Source of the DNA: Evernia prunastri
Taxonomy: Eukaryota; Ascomycota; Lecanoromycetes; Lecanorales; Parmeliaceae
Assembly: GCA_003184365.1 (NCBI GenBank)
Contig: NKYR01000104.1
Location: 62,001-126,000, forward strand
Direction of reading: 5' to 3'
Length of the DNA stretch: 64,000 nt
Numbering within the stretch: position 1 is the stretch's first letter; each line of letters opens with the position of its first letter. Positions 9,270 through 21,027 of this stretch are shown here, piece by piece. The notes under the pieces were generated by a model. That model did not search any database. It had not been told where the DNA came from and worked only from the letters and a program-made list of their open reading frames with translations. Made by a program: the position numbers and the translations under genes.

Positions 9270-12200
9270 CTACTCCCTAGTCGCGCTAGCTGGATCAGCT
9301 GCATTGGCGGAATCCGTAGATGTTTGGTTGGTTGAAGGATGGAGCGTGTCGCTCGACCAAGCTCCAGATGCCTCGCCAGACAAAGTCTCCGACTGCGCTG
9401 CCTTCTTACGCTTCTGATACCATTGACGGCGATGGCCCTGCCCTGAAGATGCCTGGTTTGCTGCATCTGTACCAACCGCAGACAGACGACGAGGCTGGTT
9501 CTGCGATGGCTCATCGCTGGGTCCGTCATTCTGACTACTCATGACACCTGATCCACTGGGCTCGCTCTTACTGTTGCCGCGGCGTGGATTGCTTTTGCCA
9601 CGTTTCTTCGTCACTGATTGGCTCTGGCCTGAGTTGTTCGAATCAGAGGTAGTCGGCCTGGACTCAGACAAGACAGCGTTAGATGTGACTTCCGACCCAG
9701 CAGCGGGTGCCTTATTCTTCCCGTTCCGCTTGGCTCCATGCTTTTTGACGTTGCCACTCTCGTGGCTGTGTTGGTTGGACTCACTACCATCGTCGTTTGT
9801 GGCCTGCAGAAGATTTCTAGTCAGCAATATTTCTTCAGTACAAGAACTCGAACTGTGTGAGGGTATCAGGAGTTGGAAGCGGTGACATTATCTCTATATG
9901 CCCGTGTTTTATTTGGAGTTCTCCCAAATGTACGTACCTGACCTCCGGTCGCAGACGTGCCACGCTGGAAAAGAGGTACGAAGTCAGGGGCGGTAGCCCG
10001 GAGGTTCTTGGTTCCAGAAGCCGAGCTTTCTGATGATTCTCGATTTCCCTCACCAAGTGGATTTCGTGGAATGCCTTCAGCTTTTGTCTCAACAACATCG
10101 ACGGATTCCAAGTCAGCGGGTGTAAGCTTGATTTCCATTTGATCTAACCAGAGCTTGGAGAACTCTCCTTTTCTATCGAGAAGTTCGCGAGGCGATCCCT
10201 GTTCGGCGATCATACCATTTTTGATGACCAGAATGACATCCGAGCTTTTCACCGTGGACAGTCGGTGAGCGACGGTGAATGTGGTACGACCCTGTGTCAA
10301 TAGCTGCAAGGCTTTTGTGATACGTCTCTCGGTCTCGGTATCAACGGAACTTGTAGCTTCGTCTAGAAGGATGATCCGGGGATTCTTGAGAATGACTCTG
10401 GCGATTGCTACTCTTTGCAGCTCGCCGCCAGAGAGTACGACACCGTTCTCGCCTACTTTCGTAGAATAGCCTTTGGAGAAAGTCAAAATCTTCTCATGTA
10501 TGGAGGCTGCTTTGCAAGCTTCCATGACCTCTTCATCTGTCGCATCTAGCCGCGCATATCGAACATTCTCCATTATGCTCTCATTGAATAGCGAAGGATC
10601 TTGCGGGACGACTCCGATGTGTTCACGTAGGCTCGAAAGTGTGACATCTCGTACGTCTTGGTCGTCAATCATGATGCTGCCTTTCTGGACATCGTAAAAA
10701 CGGAAGAGGAGCCTCAAGATTGTGGATTTGCCGCCACCAGTCTCTCCAACTAAAGCCACTTTTTGACCTGGTCGAGTATGGAAGTTGAAGTTCTTTATAA
10801 TTTCCTTCTCGCCATCGTACGAGAAACCCACTCCGCGAAAGTGGACAACCCCACATTTGAAGTTGAAAGCCTGTTCTCCATCCTTCACCGTAGGTTCTTT
10901 CTGGAATAAGTCAAGCAGCGCCTCAGCATCTATAAGATCCTGGACTAATTGACGCGGGATTTCGGCAAAACTGGTCAGTTTCCCTATGGAGCATTAGCGG
11001 GAGTGATCGACCTACCGCTATTGACGCTTACCTGTGAAGTTCCCCCAATAGGAGACAAGCATGACGAAATTGCCTATCGGAGCGCCGTTTGAAATCTGGT
11101 AAATGGCTAGGATGCAGGCGCAGACCATCCCGAACTCGATTATGGTGTCTCTGACAATCTCAGTCATATAAAAGAAAGAGTAATACTTGGTCTGTGCTTT
11201 CAAATTCAATCCTGCAATGGAGGTCATTATGTAGCCCACCCATTCGGTAAGCAGTCAGGGCAGCTACTTACCAACGATCTCAGCATAGCGTTCTTGTTCA
11301 TACTTGCGACGGTTGAAGTATGTGACCGAGCTCCATCTAAACAGACATCGGAGTCAGTATTGTTTCTTGAGGCAACATCCTGAAACTTCCAAAAAAGATT
11401 CATACTGTAGGGGAAGCTCTGCTCTGGCGAGACATCCCAAGGTTGTAGGGCTGCTCAGCAAAATCAGATGCGGATTGTACGTACTCTCCGACGGTATCGT
11501 ACATAATTTGGAATTCTCGCCGTGCTATACCTGTCCATCTTCTCCTAGGCTGTCTCTGTCGGTCAACGAAGTAGAAGGAAGTCCAGAGGAAGATCGCTGT
11601 AGTAGCAGCCACTATCAGGGCCATGTAAGGACCAAATATCCAGCACAGATAGACGAAGGCTAGTGTCAAGTCGATTATCAATGGCACGATTTTGAATAAC
11701 AGTACTTCGACGATCGACTTCAGCGAGTGGCCTTGTCCAATGGATGTGTAAAGCTCCCCTGACTGCTTGTCCGTGTGAAAATCTCGGGATAAGCCCATGA
11801 TTTGGTTGTATGCCGCCTTTTTGAGAGAACCGTCGGCGTACTGCTCTATAGGCAGCCAAAGTATGTATTTGATTGGACCTATGACGGAGGAATCAGTCCA
11901 GCGATAGACGATCCACACAAAGACTTCTAGAATGGGCAAATGGGCTTGAGATATGCCAATTCTGTCAACAACTATTCCTAGTTGGCGTGGTTCCAGAAGG
12001 TTGAGCGCCCGAGTACAAAGGAGGCAAAGACACACTCCAAACAGCTTTGCCTGGAGCAGGCGGTCCTTTGAAGGCCACAGGAAAGGTATGAAGACCGAAA
12101 ACGATTTAGCGTATCTATCTGGAGGTTAGCTCAAAGCCGGAGATGTACTGGGAGAATATTATCTACTACTAGGTAGCGCTCCGAGGTAGACCGGTATACT

Positions 12201-13114
12201 CGGGGATGCTAGGCAAAGCAGAGTGAAAGTGAAGGGGGGATGGGGGAGGGAGAGAGAGCGGCCATACGTGATCCAGTTTTTCTCAGCTTGAAGCCTCTTC
12301 TCAAACATTTCCTTTCGCTTCCGGTCCTTTTCTCGCCGCTCAGCTTCATACTCGAGGTCTGCACCTTCGCCTCTAGATGTGATAGTGATGGAACCATAAG
12401 CGGATTTTCCAATCGATGCTTGGGTCACCTCCGATTCTCCTTTGGCATGCCCAAGCAAAGACGTGGACTCTTCATCCGCACCGATACCCTTGGAAGACTT
12501 GGTGAACCAGACGGTGGAGAGCAAGACAAGGATGAGCATGCGGCAAGCTCGGACTGCGACTTGAACGTAGGCGAATCTGCTTGGTGGAATACCGCGGGTG
12601 AGGACAAAGGTGAACAATGTTGCTTCTGCGACCAGCCCAATGAACCACGAGCCGTAGAACGGATGCCACACAGCTGGATTCTTGGCATTCACAAGGCCCG
12701 TCGCAAGAATTGTCCATACGAGTAGTGAGAAAAGTGCGTAAACCTGATCAGCTTTGGGGTCAGCAAAGAAATGTGAGAGCTCTGTTTTCCAGATTTGAAG
12801 ATAGTATGGTAAGTACTCACATTGCTATCTGTAGAGGAGTGGCGAGCGCCGTTGACAGCAGTATCCGTTAGGAGCATGCACGATTCCACTAAAAAAGAGA
12901 TCACCACCAAGGCAACAAGTGAGACGAGGATCCTACGTGGACAAGGGCGACATGCTTTCGGCGTCTGCAGTGTGCATGCGCTGATGGCGGTGGTGAGCAG
13001 AAAGTAGGTAAGGACCAAGGCCGGTAGAACATAGTGCAATGATTGCAGGAAACGCTGTTGCTGCCCTGACGCGGCCAACTCCAATGCCATAATAGGTGAC
13101 TGGATGGATGGCAT
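9270..13114 (-). CDS. HMT1: HMT1-type half-size ABC transporter with basic, PAM2-like C-terminal tail (1074 aa)
   Basis: Seven exons with introns at 12744-12820, 12115-12267, 11337-11484, 11212-11271, 10984-11031 and 9804-9937; all phases agree. The N-terminus carries an extra membrane domain (TMD0), as in HMT-1/ABCB6-type transporters. A six-helix ABC membrane domain follows, then one nucleotide-binding domain: Walker A GETGGGKST (about 628-636), Q-loop PQDPSLF, signature LSGGE (732-736), Walker B IILLDE (752-757) and H-loop VAHRLST. In the family this pump moves phytochelatin- or glutathione-type conjugates across the vacuolar membrane in heavy-metal tolerance; the substrate here is inferred. 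A tail of about 200 residues follows the NBD. It contains LRATAPDFVP (about 876-885), resembling a PAM2 poly(A)-binding-protein motif, and Lys/Arg clusters (KKHGAKRNGKNK, RRQWYQKRKKAAQ). The start could also be Met 13090. Divergent from the gene at 14186. Confidence 0.85.
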
Positions 13115-14185
13115 CCCTGGATTGTGCTTGCTATTTGAAGATGTTGAGCGTGTAGCAATTGAGTGTTGGGACCAATCTTGGGAAATGTTAATGTAACATG
13201 GGAGAATGGAGGGGCTTTGATTGAGGATATTCAAAAAGAGGTTACACAAGGATAGCTTCCTCGAATGCAGTTTCCGCGCTAAAGGTCCAATGTTGATACT
13301 TTTAAGTAGCTTGCCTGTGCCAGAAAGGGCAGCAAGACCGGTCAAGCGGTCAGGAAGGGCGGCAAATAAAGCCTCTCAATTTGTCCATCTGGAATGCAGA
13401 GAAAGAAGAGCGGCCATCTTCAATTCGTCACTTCCTCTTTGCTCCTTCACTTTTCTAGTAAAGTATCTGTGGCCAGTACTGAGGTCCCAGTACCTATGCC
13501 AAGGCCACTGGGAAAGAGCAACCGCTTTCTACCTGGAAAAACAATGTCTGCTTTTGCCTTGTGCATTCACTGCAACTTTGGATGCAATCTCAGTATCGCG
13601 GTCGGTTGAAGGAGATAGCTCCAACATTGGGCCATATCCATCTCCCTTATACCTGACTCACAAATTCACAGCACTCACTCTGCATGCTTTCTCCTATAGC
13701 TATGATGGCCGTCCTCATCGCTCCAACTCCTGCTGCCTGACCTCTGCTGCCTGCATCATAGACTAAGCGTAGTACTAAAAGTTGATGGAGCATCGTCCAA
13801 CTCAAGCGGAAACTCTAGTGCTCAAGTCATCTTCCATCGCTTTGAACTCTCAACTCGAAGTAGCACATCCAAGATATGTCCAGCGGTATTTGACTCCTCT
13901 ACGCCTCCTCCAAACCTCTAGGCTCCACGACCTTATTCGCGCCGGACCATCTTCCCCAAGAACTGGAAGTCTGCGAGGGTTTTATCATTGGGTGATCACG
14001 ATTGAGCAGAGTTCATGCATGAGGGTCAGCAAATAGACATCTGCAGCATCGCAAGAAGGATCGCCGGGTTTTAGCGCCGCGGCACCACGCCAATGCACCT
14101 CGCACACATGTGACTCACAATTAAAGCACAAGCATCAAGACCACTACTCGACTTCAGCCTCGTTCGTAGCGACTGCTCCAGAGCC
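13115..14185. promoter_or_regulatory. divergent intergenic region, ABC transporter / Tic20-like gene
   Basis: About 1.07 kb lies between the two start codons. Open frames inside it (for example 13221-13766 plus) have no recognisable protein character. It most likely holds both promoters and leaders. C/T-rich stretches near 13400-13770 and 13900-13960 are typical of fungal promoters. Confidence 0.5.
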
Positions 14186-15000
14186 ATGGACTTCGCCCCC
14201 TATCAAGACACTACTCCAGAATCCACGCGAGCCCTCTCCCCACCCCCGAATCGAACCTCCTCTCCTGCTCGCAACGCTAGATCTCCACCTCCCAATCGAC
14301 CAACCACAGGCCCTTTCGGCGCATCCTCCTTACCAGCACCAAGTCACTTCAGCGATGAGCCCAGAGGCAACGCAGGATTTGGTGGAGGGGACATAGAAGA
14401 TGGCAGGCTGAATGTCAACTTATTCGAGACGAGCCTACCGTTACGGCTTGACTACGAGGCAATGCTGGCATATCTGTTGCTACCGCCCGCTGGTGGGGTA
14501 TTTCTACTGGTGGTGGAACATAAGAGCGACTACGTACGGTACGTCAAGTTTGGAGAGAGAGGCGTCTTTGCTTCCTGTAAAGCTGCTCCGGAACCGTGCT
14601 GCTATGCAGCTGCCTTGTCTCTACGCATCGACCGCTTCGCATCGCCTTTCATATGCATGTACTGACAACATGGTCCCTAGGTTCCATGCCTGGCAGTCAA
14701 GTTTACTGTTTGCTTCGATTTTCGTGAGCCCAACCCTGCGACCATTTGCGTGATCATCATTGACCTCGTAACAGGTCCTACACCTAATCTTCTCCTGGTC
14801 AAGCATATTATCATGGATGCTGTTCGTCCTTGACATCGGTCTCATCTGTTTTCTCGCTATGCATGCCTACCGAGACGGTACGAATATCCCCTCATTCTTA
14901 AATGCTCGTGGAGACTGACACCGCAGCAGCTGATGGCTTGGATCGTTTCGAGGTTCCGTTCTTTGGAGGGCTGGCGACTTCATTCGTGGACTCTGAGTGA
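14186..15000 (+). CDS. Tic20/DUF4870-like small membrane protein (190 aa)
   Basis: Four exons: 14186-14538, 14681-14723, 14775-14877 and 14927-15000, separated by GT...AG introns of 142, 51 and 49 nt. A Pro/Ser-rich disordered N-terminus of about 75 residues leads to LRLDYEAMLAYLLLPPAGG, then HKSDYVRFHAWQSSLLFASI, two more hydrophobic helices (IFSWSSILSWMLFVLDIGL, ICFLAMHAY), and a conserved end FEVPFFGGLATSFVDSE. The DYVRFHAWQS block and the four-helix plan match the fungal Tic20-like/DUF4870 family from memory. Its function in fungi is not established. The last intron has a tandem acceptor (CAGCAG), so products with one or two Ala before Asp-Gly are both possible. Confidence 0.7.
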
Positions 15001-15554
15001 GACATGCTGTACGATATCGATACACTGGGAGAACGGCGCAAATTGCTTTCAAGATACCCATGTAGTGACGGTCGCCAGTCATTAGATCGCACGGTACCCT
15101 TACTGTACAAGTAATACCAGGACCGAAATACTGGATGATCAGACGCTCATATTAATCCCTCGAATGTTTCTGGTTCAAAGCTTGGGGTTAATCGTGGCCC
15201 CACTATCTATTCGCTACGCTCATATGTATCTCCCCTGAATTACCACTGAACTACCTTAGGTCCCGTAAATACTCATCGATCCGGGGCAAGCAACACAACC
15301 TCAACCTTGTAATCTTAGATACTCAATCTCAAAAAAAACCCCCCATCGTGCGCAAATTGTCAACCCTCGAAAATGACGCAGCATACCTCCCAATCCCTCG
15401 CGGCGTACATGCAAGGCTGCAAGGCTGCAATGCAGTGCCCCCAGCTCCGCCGCATCCCCATCCTACTCTACTTTCTGCGTCCCTCCCAGCCTACAAAGTC
15501 CTTCCATCTGCCACTCTCTTCCTGCTTTCGTAGTCATGCGATTCGTCATCTCTC
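15001..15554. other. intergenic
   Basis: This holds the 3' flank of the Tic20-like gene and the leader of the next plus-strand gene (C/T-rich from about 15430). No supported gene is seen. Confidence 0.4.
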
Positions 15555-17563
15555 ATGATGGATGGCGTCAGTGTTGCAGCGTCTATCCTGGGCATCGCCA
15601 CGGCAGGCGTCCAGATTTCCATCAAGCTCGTCACTCTCGCGACTCAGATCAGCACTGCGGCGGACCGGGTTTCCGCGATCGGGAATGACGTTTCGCTTAC
15701 GTCGGGTGTGTTGCGTCAGTTGGGGGAGTTGATGACGCAAAGGGGGACGGGTGATGGCGATGGTGTCGATATCTTGAATCAACACGGTGTCGAGACTACC
15801 AGGACTGCGGCGTTGATGTGCGAGCGGATATTCCAGGAAATTCAAAAAGAGGTGAAGAAAGCGAGTGAGCAGCTAAGAAAATGCAAGCCGGGTCGAGGCA
15901 GAATGACCGGAGAAAAAATCGAGTTGTCCGCCACTGAAAGGCAATATGGCCCTTCTTCCAGCCAAGGATTGATACTTTGAAGACAGACTTGAGAGATGCG
16001 AAGTCGACGTTGATGATGATGCTGCAAGTGGCAAGTTTGGCTTTGAGTAAGAGGATGGCAGACGCGACTCTATCGAGGAGCGAGCACCAGGATCTTGTTC
16101 GTGCTATCGTGGCTTTAGAGCTACAGCGACGAGATGAGCGTACAAATCCTACAAGCCAACAGGACAGATCAAAACGCTCCAGCCCGAACGATACACCTAA
16201 CCGCGGGAACGCAATTACCAGCACACCAAGAGAATACACGTCGACTTCGGATCCCGACACCCAAGCGCCCGCGTTCCCGAATCAGAAACGGCGAAAGCGT
16301 ACTACAGGAGTCGACGAATCCCCCAACGATTCGTCTCAGGCCAGAAATCTGTTCGGATCCGATATTGATCCTGGAGTAGGTCCATTGAAAGGTCAAAAAA
16401 TTGGGAATGCCATGAATAAATCTCCGGCAAACACTCCGGGTTCTAAGCCCAAGGGCTCGCCTTGGCCCAACGGAAACAGCAACGTGCCTGGAGATCAGAG
16501 CGTTGATCCCGCACAACCGTCAATTATATCTGACATTGATAAGGAGACTCAGATAAACCACGACACCGAGCTCCAACTGTTCTTCCTCAAGCCCATAGTC
16601 ACAGACTTCTTTGACAGAATTGAGCTTCGCTGGTCGGTACAGAACACGAACACGCAATCTTTGGATATACGCCAACACATGGCCGACATCGAGAAGGATC
16701 ATCTCCCGTCAGTCATCGAGATGCTGCAGCAGTTGCATGCCTATGAGCAGAAAATAGTTGAGCAGAAAATAATGGACTCCGAAACGTCTGAACATTGTGG
16801 AGCGTCCGTTCTATCTTTGAAAAGAACGAAAACGGACATCCAATGCAGAGACATGCTCTTCAAGGCTGTCCCAGGCTTACAGTTTGTGATTCAGCGCCCT
16901 ATTCGCCAGCCACAATCTTTTATTTCCCACGCTGGTACTGGACACGGATCGATTGGTGAGAACAATTTTTCTCGTCCGGGGCTCGACGTAGCGCCCTATC
17001 GCCAGTCGTTGTGGTCCCCAAGCCCATCTGAAGGGAAAGAGAAGACAAAAAAAGAGGGCTGGTCCCTTCGGCGTTCAGTGGGCAAGAAAACTACACGTCC
17101 CCTGCTGGGTTTCTTGCGGCCCAAGTCACAGTCTCCCCCCCAACAACCCGGCCCTGAAGATGGTAAGCCCGCGATACCGCCCACTGACTTTATGAAATTT
17201 GCTGAGAAATTTGCGTGCGCAGCTCCTACCGAGATGGAGCCAGGAGGGTTACCGCAGGTGTCGCAGGAAAGTCGGCACGACAACCACGAACAGCTGGAAA
17301 TTCGGCACGATGACCACGGAGTCCAAGGCGACGAAGCGCTTGGCGAAGACATGGATAGCCCCGAGGTCCGCAAGAGCCTAGCGCCTTCATCGATAGATAA
17401 GTCATCCGGGGAACCGCTCCTCGTTCGCAGGATGAAGCGCCGTAGAAGGGCATCACGTCACTATGTGCCCACGCTAAACGACGACGCGGACGACGACGAA
17501 GACGCAGCCGCCGAGGCCATGGTGGCAGATCTCTTGGCGAGATACACCACTGTTCCGACGTAG
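15555..17563 (+). CDS. fungal STAND-type N-terminal-domain protein, frame broken by one base
   Basis: The first frame (15555-15979) begins MMDGVSVAASILGIATAGVQ. It matches the fungal N-terminal domain that heads many STAND/NLR proteins, here apparently not followed by a NACHT domain. It continues to KIELSATER. The conserved continuation WPFFQPRIDTLKTDLRDAKS lies in another frame that runs to 17563. One added base near 15940-15943 (AGGCAA read as AGGGCAA) would give one protein of about 669 residues. No GT...AG intron joins the frames without deleting the conserved block. The rest is a disordered Pro/Ser/Lys region, a Glu/Asp-rich stretch and a closing MVADLLARYTTV motif often seen in this group. 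In this family the N-domain is thought to act in signalling for nonself responses. It could be a pseudogene or carry an assembly error. Confidence 0.6.
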
Positions 17564-18127
17564 AAGGAAGACGGCCAGGGACGCAGAGAAGGGGCCAGTG
17601 CCTGGAGAAAGGTGTGGCAGTCGAAGCGGTAGCATTCAATCCTGATATAGCTGCGTGCGCGAAGAGGGAGAGTACGCTTGTTGACGCTCGGTCGGGCTTG
17701 GGTCTGATGGTGAGGGGGTTAGTGCGAGAGGAGATTTGGTTCCAGGCTAGCTCAAGTTGATCAGATATAAGCCAGGTTCAGCGTCTCGGTTGACTGCTTG
17801 TGTTGACTGACTGCTTGTATACGATTGGTAGCCCGTCGAACTAAGGGAGTCTCTCCGTAACGAAGCAAGGATTTCACTTATTGGGAGGTGGTGGGGTCTG
17901 GTTTATGTATATCAATTCCGCAGGGTATATCTACCACGTAAGTCGAGAACTACAAAAACAAGAGGTATCTCAACACGGCGCCATGACTCAAATAGCTACC
18001 CCAAATCCAACCGTGCCGAAAAACTGTACAAGCCGCCCTCATCAGTCATTCCAGTGGATGTGGTAGGTGAATCGGAGATCTGCATCAGACGCCCTTTCTC
18101 CAACCTAAGTCGCCGCTGACCTCTCTT
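17564..18127. other. intergenic between convergent genes
   Basis: This lies between the convergent ends of the STAND N-domain gene and NDC80. It contains only short overlapping frames and probably the two 3' UTRs. Confidence 0.4.
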
Positions 18128-20581
18128 CTACTCATCCATCCCAGCGATTCCAGCGCGTCCCTCGTCGTCATCTGCGCCTCCGTCGTCAAGCTCGGCTTTG
18201 ACTTCCTGGTCGACGAAGGTTTCGTAGTTTTCGAGATTCTGCTGGATGTGGACCTTGAATTTGATGACATCGTTCAGGATCTTCTCGATTTCTGTGTGCA
18301 GTTCCTCCCGCAGGGTGTTGGCACGGAGGGTCAGTTGTTCGAATCTAGGGAAGCGGTCAGCACGTGCAGTTTCTGTTTACCAAAGAGGGGAGAGGGTGGC
18401 CATACTCGATGTTGGTGTTCATTTCTCGCTGTTCCATTAGCTGGACGCTTTCATCAAGGCCGGCGCGCATCTTCGCGAGCTCCTTCTCCATCTTCTCGAT
18501 CTGTGCGTCGGAGGCAACTTTCTGAGTAGATGTGACCTGTAATGGCTGATTAGGATACCAAAAGGCATTGAGGAGGAGGGAAGATTTTGCTCACTTCCTT
18601 GGTCTTCTCGAACTCCTCTTCAGCTGCTCTAACACGGTGCTCTAAAGCTTCGACCTCACTTCGCTTGTCGTCGATGGCTTCTTTGATGGAGTCCAGCAGC
18701 TCATGGTTCTTCATGTCCGCATCAATTGCCAACGTTCTCCGCTCATTGATCTCTTTTCGTAGGCCGATAAGCTGGCTCTTGACATTGCCCCGCAGGTCAA
18801 GATTGAGGACGTGAGGAGGATGATAGCCGGTCGAAGAGTCAGCGAGCAGACGATCATTACTGCCGTCACGCTGTGAGGTACCAATCTGAGAGGACGAAAA
18901 GTTCGGCGTAGAGTCGATATTGAGATGAAGTTCAAAGTCCTGACCCTTGGCATTTGAGGCGGTCGCAGGTATCAATGCAATCTGGTAACACAGAGAATTG
19001 TACTTCTCGACGAAGCGCTCAAGGTCTTCAAGACTGCGGTTGGCGTCGAGTTCCTTTTCGCCTGCCCTTCGCTTGAGCTCCCCTAACCTGGTTGTCGTGG
19101 TCTCAAGGCCTTTCTGCAATCGTTCCCGCTCAGTAGTCATGCGATCGATATCCTGTATCGTGATACCTTGCCTGTCCACTGAATCTTGCAAGTTGGTCTT
19201 TTCCTGCTCAACTTCTCCGAGCTCGGCCTCCGTGCGCTCAATTTCCTCCTGCAAAAATTTGTTTCGCTGTTCATATTTCTCGACCTTGGCTTCGACATTA
19301 GTGTTATACTCCTCAAATTTCCGCTTGTCGTCCTCCAAAATCTTGAAATTCTTCTCCAGCTTCGCCAGATCTGGAGCGCCTGCTTCGGCTTCGGATATCT
19401 GCCGCTTGAGCACCTCATTTTCTGCCTCAAGAATCTTCATCTCCTCTGCGTATCTTTGGTTACCCCGCTCAAACTCGGCAGCCATAGCTTCAACATGAGG
19501 TACCAGCAGCCTATCCGCCTCCTCGTCTCCCTCTGCATCTCCGTCTTCTACTTCCACCTGCAGCCAGTCATGATAAGCTGCGCTCAGGAATCGGAAGATG
19601 ATCCTATCTCCACTGACGTCCACACCGGCTTCTGCACAGGCGTCATCATACTCGCCAACTTGATATTTGTCCATCATCTGAGCTAGCTGCATCATCCATT
19701 GCAACATCCCAAGAAATGAAGACCAATTCTGTCCACCGACCGCTGCCCATTGTGACTTTGAGACTTTGTTCTCAAACGGATATCGTAGCTGCTTTAGGAT
19801 AGCAGGCCCCTCAAAGTCTATACTTTTCATGAAACGGTAGGCGGGATCTATTCGATGATACAACCACTGAAAAATAGCTTCGAAGTCCTTTTGTGTAGGT
19901 GAGGTCATGCTCTTCTGATTCAGCGAGCGTTTCATCTCCAATTCGAAATTATTACGAGTAAGATAGTCCAGTAGGTCTTGGCACACTTTCGCTCTATAGT
20001 TCGGATCTCTCCACGGCCGTGGATCTCCTCGTGCGCTGGCTGGTGCTGGCGCTTGTGTGAAGAACGATTGGTGACCCATCGGCCCCGTGGAGGAGGGTCG
20101 AGAGTATATGCTGCTCCTTCGCTGCAAGCTTTGAGAAGCGCTCAACGATTGCTGATTCGCCGGCGTCATTGCACCCGGTGCATAACTCATTCTGTTTGCG
20201 GACGCGCCACCAAAGATGTTGGAAGAAGAGCTTCGTTGCACTGTAGACGGACGATTTGTCTGTGCCTCCGCAAGAACATTGAAATTATTGCCGGACGACG
20301 AACGCTGAAAATTCGGCTGCTGAGGTCGGCTTGGAGCAAGCGACATACGAGAAGAGGAGACCGAGCGCGCATGGTGGGATGTGTGAGGCGCATGGTTTTC
20401 CTTGATGTTTGAGATAGAATTGGACCGTTTCAAAGCGGAGGCTGGTTGAGGAATGGCAGAATTATAGTTGATACCGCCCAATGTCTGCGACGGTGACTGT
20501 CAGCATAGCTTGAGTAATGCTCTGGTGGAGAATTACCTCTCGAGGCCGGCGCACGCTGAAGAGCCCTGTATCTTGTGACAT
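18128..20581 (-). CDS. NDC80: kinetochore protein Ndc80/Hec1 (760 aa)
   Basis: Four exons; introns 20485-20536 (GTAATT...GCAG), 18537-18594 and 18345-18405 all keep frame. Exon 1 gives MSQDTGLFSVRRPRE, the typical Pezizomycotina Ndc80 start, continuing ETLGGINYNSAIPQP. A basic Ser-rich tail of about 165 residues (the Aurora B-regulated microtubule-binding tail in the family) precedes the calponin-homology domain (DPRPWRDPNYRAK, CQDLLDYLTRNNFELE, FEAIFQWLYHRIDP, PYPF-type loop as LRYPFENKVSKSQW). A long coiled coil follows to the C-terminus (AELDDGGADDDEG). Ndc80 forms the outer-kinetochore complex with Nuf2, Spc24 and Spc25. Length and domain order are normal. Divergent from PEX14. Confidence 0.93.
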
Positions 20582-21027
20582 CTTCAGTGGTGAGCCAGGA
20601 GTGAGTGAACTAGGGATACAGTTCGCGCAGCGTACTCTCTGCGAAATGGATTGGTGCCAGAGAGTTTTGTTCAATGATAAGCATCGGCAATACTGTAATT
20701 CGCGATGTTGATGCAACCTGATGGTTTGTTTACTTTACTTTTCGATTTTTAGCGTGCCAAGAGTTGCTGGCGCTCGGGCCGAGGTTCAGATTTCACCGAC
20801 ATCGCAGGTATGGACCTCGGGAGGCTGGATTGGGAGCATCATTTTTGAAGCATATTGATCGCCTTCACAGCTTTGTATTTGTACCGATCAGCATCAGACA
20901 GTCAACACCCCTATTCGACGACGGCCTCGAGCTACGATTTGCTCGATCACCTTGTAAAAGCTGATCTACCAACCTGAGCGGAGCTAAGCTGTACGCTTGA
21001 CGCAGACTCAGGCACAGCGCATCCGAG
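20582..21027. promoter_or_regulatory. divergent promoter region, NDC80 / PEX14
   Basis: 446 bp separates the NDC80 start (20581, minus) and the PEX14 start (21028, plus). It must contain both promoters. No TATA box stands out. Confidence 0.5.

Noticed and set aside
13221..13766. 181-codon plus-strand frame between the ABC transporter and the Tic20-like gene
   Set aside because: Composition is not protein-like (scattered Cys, Arg and Ser with no domain), and it lies in a divergent promoter region.
15843..15942. Intron explaining the frame change in the STAND N-domain gene (GTGAAG donor to GAAAG acceptor)
   Set aside because: It would restore frame but would delete the conserved KIELSATER block, and it lacks a convincing acceptor tract.
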